From contig CALZLE010000217.1 of NCBI GenBank assembly GCA_945788205.1, positions 1 through 13,605 on the forward strand: DNA of 13,605 nucleotides, read 5' to 3'. Each line of letters starts with the position of its first letter. Positions within the stretch are counted from its first letter, which is position 1. Position numbers and translations under genes: made by a program. Positions 8,086-13,605 of this stretch are shown here, in pieces. This stretch comes from an uncultured Desulfuromonadales bacterium. GTDB lineage: Bacteria > Desulfobacterota > Desulfuromonadia > Desulfuromonadales > Geopsychrobacteraceae. Under the pieces are notes generated by a model, which had not been told where the DNA came from, did not search any database, and was given only the letters and a program-made list of their open reading frames with translations.

Positions 8086-8349
8086 ATGGCAGAGCACACA
8101 CATGATGCGGAAGGCTATTGGAAAGCGACAATTGGATTGATCAGGAACGTCCTGATCGTTTGGTTCGTCTGTTCTTACGGCCTGGGAATTCTTTTAGCGC
8201 CCGCGCTCAACAGTATACAACTAGGTGGATATCCCCTCGGTTTTTGGTTCGCCCAACAGGGCTCAATGTACATTTTTATCGCTCTGATCTTCATCTACGC
8301 CAAGGTGATCGGAAATATCGATAAAAAATATGACGTTCACGAAGATTAA
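8086..8349 (+). CDS. DUF4212 small membrane subunit of a sodium:solute symporter
   Basis: An 87-aa membrane protein of the DUF4212 family, found next to SSS symporters of the VC_2705 type and thought to be an accessory small subunit. Two membrane segments are visible, about residues 18-40 (IGLIRNVLIVWFVCSYGLGILLAP) and 52-76, with the conserved-looking LGFWFAQQGS between and at the start of the second. A short charged N-terminus and a lysine/aspartate-rich tail flank them. AGGAGG lies 5 nt before the ATG. The symporter gene starts 14 nt after its stop, so the two are co-transcribed. Its exact role in transport has not, to my knowledge, been settled. Confidence 0.93.
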   Translation: MAEHTHDAEGYWKATIGLIRNVLIVWFVCSYGLGILLAPALNSIQLGGYPLGFWFAQQGSMYIFIALIFIYAKVIGNIDKKYDVHED

Positions 8350-8363
8350 GGAGGATATCTAAT

Positions 8364-10160
8364 ATGGGTCTTCAAGCATTAACTTATCTGGTCGTTGGTT
8401 TAACCTTCGCCATCTATATTGGTATCGCCATTTGGGCACGTGCAGGCAGCACCAGCGAATTCTACGCTGCCGGTGGCTCGGTCCACCCGGTTCTCAACGG
8501 TATGGCGACTGGCGCTGACTGGATGTCGGCTGCTTCTTTTATCTCGATGGCCGGTCTGATTGCGGCTTTCGGTTACGGTGGTTGTCTGTTCCTGATGGGC
8601 TGGACTGGTGGCTATGTTCTACTCGCCATGCTGCTCGCCCCTTACCTGCGTAAGTTTGGTAAGTTTACCGTGCCGTCATTTTTCAGCACTCGCTATTACT
8701 CCAAGGGCGCAGGTACTGTAGGCGTTGTTTGCCTGCTGATCGCATCCCTGACTTACATCATCGGTCAGATGACTGGTGTTGGTGTTGCATTCTCCCGTTT
8801 CTTGGGCGTCTCCAACGCAACCGGTATCTTCATCGGTATGGGTATCGTCTTTATGTACGCTGTTTTCGGCGGCATGAAAGGCATCACTTACACCCAGGTT
8901 GCTCAGTACTGTGTTCTGATCCTTGCTTACACCGTACCAGCAATCTTCATCTCACTGAACCTGACCGGCAATCCATTGCCACAGCTTGGCCTTGGTTCCG
9001 ACTTGGTCGGTACTGACGTCTCCCTGCTGAGCAAGCTTGATCAGATTTCGATGGACCTCGGTTTCGCCGAGTACACCACAAATTTCCGTGGCAGCATGCT
9101 GAACACTTTCGTTTACACTTTCTCACTGATGATCGGTACTGCTGGTCTGCCACACGTTATTATGCGTTTCTTCACCGTTCCTACGGTTAAGGATGCTCGT
9201 TCCTCCGCCGGTTGGGCGTTGGTTTTCATCGCGATTCTCTACACCACCGCTCCTGCTGTTGCTGCGATGGCCAAGATGAACCTGCTCACCACCGTTAACC
9301 CTGCAATTATGCAAGGTGGCGACATCACTGCTGCTGACGCACAGATCGTTTATGAAGAGCGTCCAGACTGGATGAAGCGTTGGGAAGTTACCGGTCTGTT
9401 GAAGTTTACTGACAAGAACGGCGACGGTCGTATTCAGTACTACAACGACAAATCTAAAGATCCTAAGTTTGCTGCCGCCGGTTGGGCTGGCAACGAGCTG
9501 AATGTTAACCGGGATATCATGGTTCTTGCGAACCCGGAAATCGCCCTGCTGCCTAACTGGGTTATCGCCCTGGTTGCTGCTGGTGGTCTGGCTGCTGCGT
9601 TGTCGACTGCTGCCGGTCTGCTGCTCGCGATCTCCTCAGCAATCTCTCATGACCTGATCAAAGAGAAGTTGATGCCCGATATCTCTGAGAAGGGCGAGCT
9701 GATGGCTGGTAAGATCTCCATGGCCTGTTCAATTCTGGTCGCTGGTTATCTCGGTCTGAATCCTCCGGATTTCGCTGCTGGTACTGTTGCCATCGCCTTC
9801 GGTCTGGCTGCTAGCTCGATCTTCCCGGCGCTGATGATGGGTATCTTCAGTAAGACCATGAACAAGCAAGGCGCAATCGCAGGTATGCTGGCAGGTATCG
9901 GCGTCACCATGCTCTACGTTTTTGCTCACAAAGGCATCTTCTTCATCAAGGGCACCGAGTTCCTCGGCGTCTTCGGTGGCAAGCCGAGCTTCTTCTTCGG
10001 TATCGAGCCAAATGCATTTGGCGCCATCGGTGCACTGGTTAACTTCGCCGTTGCCTTCGGTGTCAAGAACATGACCCCAGCGGTTCCAGAAGACATCGCT
10101 AAGATGGTCGAAGATGTTCGTATCCCTAAGGGCTCCAAAGCTGTTGACGGTGCTCACTAA
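8364..10160 (+). CDS. sodium:solute symporter family protein (VC_2705 / acetate-permease-like)
   Basis: A 598-aa inner-membrane symporter of the SSS family with about 13 predicted membrane segments. Family marks include ADWMSAASFISMAGL (51-65) and GTAGLPHVIMRFFTVP (258-273), the latter close to the ActP acetate/glycolate permease signature. The paired DUF4212 gene places it in the VC_2705 subgroup, members of which are annotated as acetate-type permeases in Geobacter relatives; substrate and coupling ion are therefore inferred. Residues 315-375 form a hydrophilic insertion between membrane segments containing DKNGDGRIQYYND (350-362), which resembles an EF-hand loop. The gene is rich in GGT, GTT, GCT and other T-ending codons, unlike the neighbours, which suggests strong expression. 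AGGAGG overlaps the end of the DUF4212 gene 9 nt before the ATG. Confidence 0.93.
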   Translation: MGLQALTYLVVGLTFAIYIGIAIWARAGSTSEFYAAGGSVHPVLNGMATGADWMSAASFISMAGLIAAFGYGGCLFLMGWTGGYVLLAMLLAPYLRKFGKFTVPSFFSTRYYSKGAGTVGVVCLLIASLTYIIGQMTGVGVAFSRFLGVSNATGIFIGMGIVFMYAVFGGMKGITYTQVAQYCVLILAYTVPAIFISLNLTGNPLPQLGLGSDLVGTDVSLLSKLDQISMDLGFAEYTTNFRGSMLNTFVYTFSLMIGTAGLPHVIMRFFTVPTVKDARSSAGWALVFIAILYTTAPAVAAMAKMNLLTTVNPAIMQGGDITAADAQIVYEERPDWMKRWEVTGLLKFTDKNGDGRIQYYNDKSKDPKFAAAGWAGNELNVNRDIMVLANPEIALLPNWVIALVAAGGLAAALSTAAGLLLAISSAISHDLIKEKLMPDISEKGELMAGKISMACSILVAGYLGLNPPDFAAGTVAIAFGLAASSIFPALMMGIFSKTMNKQGAIAGMLAGIGVTMLYVFAHKGIFFIKGTEFLGVFGGKPSFFFGIEPNAFGAIGALVNFAVAFGVKNMTPAVPEDIAKMVEDVRIPKGSKAVDGAH

Positions 10161-10180
10161 ATAAGTCCATGTGCCATTGT

Positions 10181-10202
10181 TGATCAGATTCTTGTCTGAT
10201 CA
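10181..10202 (+). repeat. perfect 8-bp stem-loop upstream of the symporter terminator
   Basis: TGATCAGA (10181-10188), a 6-nt loop, and TCTGATCA (10195-10202) are perfectly complementary. It ends 1 nt before the terminator stem, so the symporter mRNA would end in two stacked hairpins. It has no T-tract of its own; it may protect the 3' end or be a protein site. Confidence 0.6.
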
Positions 10203-10203
10203 C

Positions 10204-10237
10204 TTCCCCCCGCCCTAACCGGCGGGGGGAACTTTTT
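10204..10237 (+). terminator. Rho-independent terminator of the symporter transcript
   Basis: TTCCCCCCGCC (10204-10214) and GGCGGGGGGAA (10221-10231) form a perfect 11-bp GC-rich stem with a 6-nt loop, followed by CTTTTT. It lies 43 nt after the symporter stop and closes the DUF4212-symporter unit, although some read-through to the next gene on the same strand is possible. Confidence 0.9.
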
Positions 10238-10298
10238 AAAATCCGCCCGACCCACGAACTGAAGGACAACGACCCAATCCGGGTGACAGGAGATAAGA

Positions 10299-10682
10299 AT
10301 GATTTTTGATGTTAACGTCGCGATGACCTGGATATTGTTTCTTGCCCTCTTCCCGATGGCTTTTATCTGGCTCCGCCGGGCATTCAAAATTTTTATCAAA
10401 AAGAATTATTCGGAAGTTGCGCTTAAAAAGGGCAACCCTCCTGCGAATCCAAAAAAATGGGCGCCACTGGTCGGCATCGTTAACCTTCTTGCTGGTTGTG
10501 TCAGTGTTTATACAATTTTCACTGTTCTGCTCGGCTTGGCACCATACAGTGACTGGAGTGCCATGGCAGGGATCACGATCTGGGGTAAAATCTTTGCGGA
10601 CTTAATTATTCGCATGCAAGCGCACCCCCTCCAGTTCGGTAAAAAGAAGGACCAAAAACACGACAAGACCTGCACAATTTAG
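10299..10682 (+). CDS. uncharacterised small membrane protein (127 aa)
   Basis: I do not recognise the family. The protein has three likely membrane segments, about residues 8-28, 56-80 and 86-105, separated by a basic loop (RRAFKIFIKKN and KKGNPPANPKKW) and ending in a Lys-rich, hydrophilic tail (GKKKDQKHDK). There is no signal-peptide cleavage site or catalytic motif. AGGAG about 6 nt before the ATG supports the start, and a terminator follows, so it is a genuine gene. It lies between the symporter and the cNMP/CBS/DUF294 gene on the same strand, which suggests a part in the same transport or signalling system. The basic first loop and tail would be cytoplasmic or exposed depending on orientation; by the positive-inside rule I favour a cytoplasmic first loop. 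Confidence 0.8.
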   Translation: MIFDVNVAMTWILFLALFPMAFIWLRRAFKIFIKKNYSEVALKKGNPPANPKKWAPLVGIVNLLAGCVSVYTIFTVLLGLAPYSDWSAMAGITIWGKIFADLIIRMQAHPLQFGKKKDQKHDKTCTI

Positions 10683-10754
10683 AGTTGTGAAGTTTTTCTG
10701 AAAGGCGAATCCCTTTCAACCCCTTCACTCCTGTGTTAACATCCCGGTAAATAG

Positions 10755-10780
10755 AAAGGCTTCCCTTAAGGAAGCCTTTT
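10755..10780 (+). terminator. Rho-independent terminator after the 127-aa gene
   Basis: AAAGGCTTCC (10755-10764) pairs perfectly with GGAAGCCTTT (10770-10779) around a 5-nt loop, followed directly by one more T and then CAG. The stem is strong and the T-tract is short (TTTT including the stem end). It separates the small membrane gene from the DUF294 gene, 41 nt before the latter's start. Confidence 0.8.
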
Positions 10781-10820
10781 CAGTAAGCGGTATACTGACA
10801 CTGACGCGGAGACAGATGGG

Positions 10821-12722
10821 ATGGGCCTGACGACAACACTGCGTGACACCGAACCGTTCAACCTGCTACCCGAAGAGGTCGTCGAAGCCTTTAACGAAGC
10901 AGCAACCCTCCGTAAATATCCAGCACGAAGCCATCTCTTTAATCAACATGACCCACCATCAGGCTTTCTGTACGTCATCAAAGAAGGTGAAGTCGAAATC
11001 GTCGCTCTCACACCGGGAGGTGTGGAAATGGTGGTCGATCACCGGCAACCAGGGTCATTCTGTGGCGGCACTCCAGTTTTTACAAATGAGGACTACACTG
11101 CTGGCGCACGGACTGTCACCGACACCGAATGTTATCTGATTCCACAGAACCTGTTAACAGAAGCAGCTCAAAACTATCCACAGATCAGTAAATATTTCAC
11201 CCGGCAGATCCACTCGCAAATCCGCAGCCTCTATTCTGGAATAGTGCAGGAACATGCAAATGGACTGAACACCAAGATGGAAGCCTACCCGTTCCAAAAG
11301 CGGTTGGCTGAAATCATGAGTTTTCCAGTGCAAACCTGCCCCCCGACAGCGACCGCCCAACAAGTTGGCCGGCAAATGCTGGAGACCTCCGTAGGGACTG
11401 TTCTGGTTGTCGATGAACGAAATGAACCGACGGGAATCATCACTGAAAAAGATCTGGTAACGAAAGTCATTTCACCAGGAGAGGTAAATAGTCGCTCGAT
11501 CACTGCTCAAGAGCTGATGAGCCCGACACCACACAGCATGTCGGTCGATAACTACATGTATGAAGCGATGTCTTATCTCGAAAGCCATCAGGATAAACTT
11601 CTCACGGTTAAAAATCGCGGCAAACTCGTCGGCATTGTGTCCCTCAGGGACCTGATGCGCTACCGCAGTCAAAAAGCCATGCTGTTGATCGGCAAAATCA
11701 GGGCTGCGCAATCGATAGAAACGCTCGTGCAGATCCGGCTGGAGATGGTCAAGATTGCAAAGATCCTGATGAATGAAGCTCGCTCGACGGTTGAGACGAT
11801 GGAAATTCTCTCCTACATCCATCACTGCATTCTTCGCCGTGGCTATGAACTGGTGCTTGATGAAATGGCCCAGCAGGGGCAGACCCCGCCCGATATTGAC
11901 TTCTGCTTTATCATCATGGGCAGCGGCGGACGCAAAGAAATGCTGCTCGGCCCGGATCAGGACAACGGCTTTATCTACGAAAACTTCCCCAAAGAACAAC
12001 AGGCCGAAGTCGATGCCTTCTTTATTCCTTTTGCCGAAAAACTGGTCGAGGCCTATGACATCATCGGCTATCCGCTTTGTAAAGGGAAAGTGATGGTGAA
12101 CAACCCCCTTTGGCGGGGGCGGCTGGACGAATGGCGCGATCGTATTACCGACTGGATCACCAGCCCGAAGCCACAGAAAGTTCGCTACTCTACAATTTTC
12201 TTCGACTTTATGCCGCTGGTTGGAGATCCCTCCCTGTGCCGGAAACTGACCAATATTGTCCACCAACAAATCCGCAGATTCCCACTGTTTCTCTTTTACA
12301 TGATGGAACTCGACTTCAAACACAAAGTTCCCATCGGTCTGCTCGGTCGCTTTATCAAGGACAAAGACGGTAAGGGAAAAATATCGACCAAACAGACCGG
12401 AAGTATCTTTATTGTCGACTGCGTTCGCATGTTCATGCTGGAAAAACAGGCTGAAGCCACAACAACCTTCGAACGACTCGATCAACTGGTCAACATGAAA
12501 GTTTTCAATCTCGATACCGCCGAACATATCAAAGCTGCTTACGAAGCTTTTACCTACCTGCGGTTGCGTAACGAAATCGCCCACGTCGAAGCGGGACAAG
12601 AACCGTCGCACTATCTCGACCCGTATGCGTTAAGCAAAGACGAGCAGGAGCTGCTTAAAGAATCCTTCCGCGTCGCCAGCAAACTGCAAGATTCTGCCAA
12701 GCGCCACTTTAGCGTCCGCTGA
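10821..12722 (+). CDS. cNMP-binding / CBS pair / DUF294 nucleotidyltransferase-like protein
   Basis: A 633-aa predicted cytoplasmic signalling protein with four parts. Residues about 15-135 are a cyclic-nucleotide-binding (Crp-type) domain with GFLYVIKEGEVEIV and PGSFCGGTPVF. Residues about 165-285 are two CBS domains (VGTVLVVDERNEPTGIITEKDLV, then KLVGIVSLRDLMRY), which usually bind adenine nucleotides. Residues about 290-450 are the DUF294 putative nucleotidyltransferase domain with FIIMGSGGRKEMLLGPDQDNG, where Gly-Ser (367-368), Arg371 and Asp379/Asp381 resemble the GlnD uridylyltransferase active site. The rest is the DUF294 C-terminal substrate-binding region. GGAG lies 9 nt before the ATG. 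This architecture repeatedly lies beside DUF4212/SSS symporters, so it may modify or control the transporter in response to nucleotide state; no target is known to me. Confidence 0.92.
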   Translation: MGLTTTLRDTEPFNLLPEEVVEAFNEAATLRKYPARSHLFNQHDPPSGFLYVIKEGEVEIVALTPGGVEMVVDHRQPGSFCGGTPVFTNEDYTAGARTVTDTECYLIPQNLLTEAAQNYPQISKYFTRQIHSQIRSLYSGIVQEHANGLNTKMEAYPFQKRLAEIMSFPVQTCPPTATAQQVGRQMLETSVGTVLVVDERNEPTGIITEKDLVTKVISPGEVNSRSITAQELMSPTPHSMSVDNYMYEAMSYLESHQDKLLTVKNRGKLVGIVSLRDLMRYRSQKAMLLIGKIRAAQSIETLVQIRLEMVKIAKILMNEARSTVETMEILSYIHHCILRRGYELVLDEMAQQGQTPPDIDFCFIIMGSGGRKEMLLGPDQDNGFIYENFPKEQQAEVDAFFIPFAEKLVEAYDIIGYPLCKGKVMVNNPLWRGRLDEWRDRITDWITSPKPQKVRYSTIFFDFMPLVGDPSLCRKLTNIVHQQIRRFPLFLFYMMELDFKHKVPIGLLGRFIKDKDGKGKISTKQTGSIFIVDCVRMFMLEKQAEATTTFERLDQLVNMKVFNLDTAEHIKAAYEAFTYLRLRNEIAHVEAGQEPSHYLDPYALSKDEQELLKESFRVASKLQDSAKRHFSVR

Positions 12723-12732
12723 AAAAGAAAAA

Positions 12733-12766
12733 CCCCCGATCGCGAAATCGAGGGCCCTTCCGTTTT
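12733..12766. terminator. bidirectional terminator between the DUF294 gene and tpx
   Basis: CCCCGAT (12734-12740) pairs with ATCG-A-GGG (12747-12754) with one bulged A, around the loop CGCGAA. Read on the minus strand the stem is followed by TTTTTCTTTTTC, a good tpx terminator. Read on the plus strand it is followed, after CCCTTCCG, by TTTTAATTATT, which is weaker. The two convergent genes share it. Confidence 0.7.
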
Positions 12767-12787
12767 AATTATTACGTCCGCAGCAAC

Positions 12788-13312
12788 TTAGAGTAAAGCC
12801 TTTACCGCAGCCAGCGCCGCCGCATAATCAGGTTCTGCAGTTACTTCCGGAACCAGCTCACAATAAGCAACCTTGTCATTCTGATCGATAACGTAAACCG
12901 CCCGTGCCAACAACTTGAGATTTTTCAGCAGCAACCCATAGTTAAGACCGAAGGAGCGCTCCTGATAATCGGACAGGGTCTGAACCTTGTCGATACCAGC
13001 GTTACCACACCAGCGTTTCTGGGCGAAGGGCAGATCGACGCTGACGGTGTAAACAGCGACGGAATCCGGCAGATCAGCAGCTTGCTGATTAAACTGACGA
13101 GTCATCGTGTCGCAGACCGGGGTGTCGATTGACGGGACGACGGTTATTAACCGAACTTTACCGGCATCAGTTGCAAGAGTCACTGGCGCCAAACCGTTAT
13201 CAACGACCTGAAAATCTGGAGCAGAATCACCAACCTTGATTTCCGGACCGAGCAGAGTTGCCGGATTTCCCTTGAAAAGAACTGCCGCGTCACGTTCTTG
13301 ATAATTACACAT
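12788..13312 (-). CDS. tpx: thiol peroxidase (atypical 2-Cys peroxiredoxin)
   Basis: Tpx reduces hydrogen and alkyl peroxides, using thioredoxin as electron donor in characterised members. The 174-aa protein has the peroxiredoxin fold motifs KVGDSAPDF (26-34), VVPSIDTPVCDTMTRQF (58-74, peroxidatic Cys67) and VDLPFAQKRWCG (92-103, resolving Cys102), the two cysteines that form the disulfide in this family. The C-terminal YCELVPEVTAEPDY is also typical, and an extra Cys2 is present. The N-terminal extension of a few residues (MCNYQERDAAV) before the usual FKGNP is slightly unusual. AGGAGG lies 5 nt before the ATG. An anaerobe would use it against oxygen stress. Confidence 0.97.
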   Translation of the reverse strand: MCNYQERDAAVLFKGNPATLLGPEIKVGDSAPDFQVVDNGLAPVTLATDAGKVRLITVVPSIDTPVCDTMTRQFNQQAADLPDSVAVYTVSVDLPFAQKRWCGNAGIDKVQTLSDYQERSFGLNYGLLLKNLKLLARAVYVIDQNDKVAYCELVPEVTAEPDYAAALAAVKALL

Positions 13313-13346
13313 GATTTCCTCCTGTTAGTTTGACGAATTCAAATGC

Positions 13347-13390
13347 TGACCAAATCAGTCACAATCCTACACACCCATTCTGATTTGTCA
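13347..13390. promoter_or_regulatory. inverted repeat flanking the tpx promoter, candidate operator
   Basis: TGACCAAATCAG (13347-13358) and CTGATTTGTCA (13380-13390) are inverted copies that differ by one inserted base, with 21 nt between arms. One arm lies over the -35 box and the other just past the start site. Such an arrangement could bind a redox-responsive regulator, but I cannot match the half-site to a named one. Confidence 0.35.
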
Positions 13391-13391
13391 A
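13364..13391 (-). promoter_or_regulatory. sigma70-type promoter of tpx
   Basis: On the minus strand a perfect TTGACA (13391-13386) is followed after 16 nt by TAGGAT (13369-13364, 4 of 6). The transcription start would be about 13357, giving a leader of roughly 45 nt. An inverted repeat flanks it (separate entry). Confidence 0.45.
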
Positions 13392-13424
13392 TGTTAAATA
13401 CACGTACTCTCCTTCTGCTGAAAA

Positions 13425-13605
13425 TCACAGCAGGCCAACCTCTTTGTAGTACCTTATAGCGCCGGGATGGAGTGGGGCCGAAAGTCCATCAACAATCATC
13501 GCAGCTTTTTACAGGCTGGAAAAGGCGGGATGCTGCTTCTTAAACTTGAAAAAATTTTCAAAAACGACCTTTACGAGCTGATAGACAACATCCTCGTCAA
13601 CCTCC
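13425..13605 (-). pseudogene. TAXI-family TRAP transporter substrate-binding protein, C-terminal end, interrupted by TAA
   Basis: The C-terminal 60 codons of a periplasmic solute-binding protein of the TAXI type for tripartite ATP-independent (TRAP) transport; the gene enters from the right edge. The reading frame gives EVDEDVVYQLVKVVFENFF, then HPAFSSL, then a stop TAA at 13509-13511, and continues in the same frame with KAAMIVDGLSAPLHPGA and IRYYKEVGLL to a natural TGA at 13425-13427. The APLHPGAIRYYKE block is the conserved end of the family, so the TAA cuts off 27 residues. A CAA-to-TAA change would account for it. The protein may still be made in shortened form, the gene may be dead, or this may be a sequencing error. 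CTGCTG/CAGCAG at 13415-13433 forms a small hairpin around the natural stop. Confidence 0.75.

Noticed and set aside
9729..10157. A 142-codon minus-strand frame opposite the symporter
   Set aside because: It is a product of the biased T-ending codon use in the symporter gene; its Asp/Glu/His-rich translation has no family match that I recognise.
11472..12611. A 379-codon minus-strand open frame opposite the DUF294 gene
   Set aside because: The plus-strand protein has four recognisable domains over this stretch; the antisense frame has none and no ribosome site.

Overview
The window looks like a chromosomal stretch from an anaerobic member of the Desulfobacterota (former Deltaproteobacteria), most likely the Desulfuromonadales/Geobacterales group. 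I infer this from three things: a trp operon that carries two different tryptophan synthase beta chains, a DUF4212 + SSS (acetate-permease-like) symporter followed by a cNMP/CBS/DUF294 protein, and a TAXI-type TRAP binding protein. No taxonomic marker gene is present, so this is inference from gene content.

Region 1 (1-6315, minus strand) is a compact tryptophan operon read right to left: trpE, trpG, trpD, trpC, a TrpB2-type gene, trpF, then the 5' part of canonical trpB, which runs off the left edge (trpA probably follows). Genes are 1-22 nt apart or overlap by 4 nt (ATGA at trpD/trpC and trpF/trpB). Together they cover chorismate to anthranilate (TrpE/TrpG), phosphoribosylation (TrpD), isomerisation (TrpF), indole-glycerol phosphate formation (TrpC) and the final indole + serine step (TrpB, with TrpB2 as a second beta chain).

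Region 2 (6316-7005) is a 690-nt AT-rich divergent intergenic region between trpE and an iclR-type regulator. It has weak promoter candidates and an inverted repeat. I see no Trp-rich leader peptide, attenuator or gene.

Region 3 (7006-12722, plus strand) is a transport and signalling block: an IclR regulator; a DUF4212 small membrane subunit and its SSS-family symporter, preceded by a sigma70-like promoter with an inverted repeat and a tiny ORF with a strong Shine-Dalgarno; two perfect hairpins, the second a terminator; an unrecognised 127-aa membrane protein with its own terminator; and a 633-aa protein with cNMP-binding, paired CBS and DUF294 nucleotidyltransferase domains. My reading is an organic-acid (probably acetate) Na+/H+ symporter with dedicated regulators. 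The substrate is not proven by sequence. The symporter gene uses many T-ending codons, unlike its neighbours, which suggests high expression.

Region 4 (12723-13605, minus strand) holds a bidirectional terminator, a thiol peroxidase gene (tpx) with a promoter flanked by an inverted repeat, and the 3' end of a TAXI-family TRAP substrate-binding protein gene with an in-frame TAA 27 codons before its normal stop.

The points most worth a second look are the two TrpB types in one operon, the EF-hand-like loop in the symporter, the interrupted TAXI gene, the unrecognised small membrane protein in the symporter cluster, and the inverted repeats at the symporter and tpx promoters. I found no clear evidence of a wholly new system.
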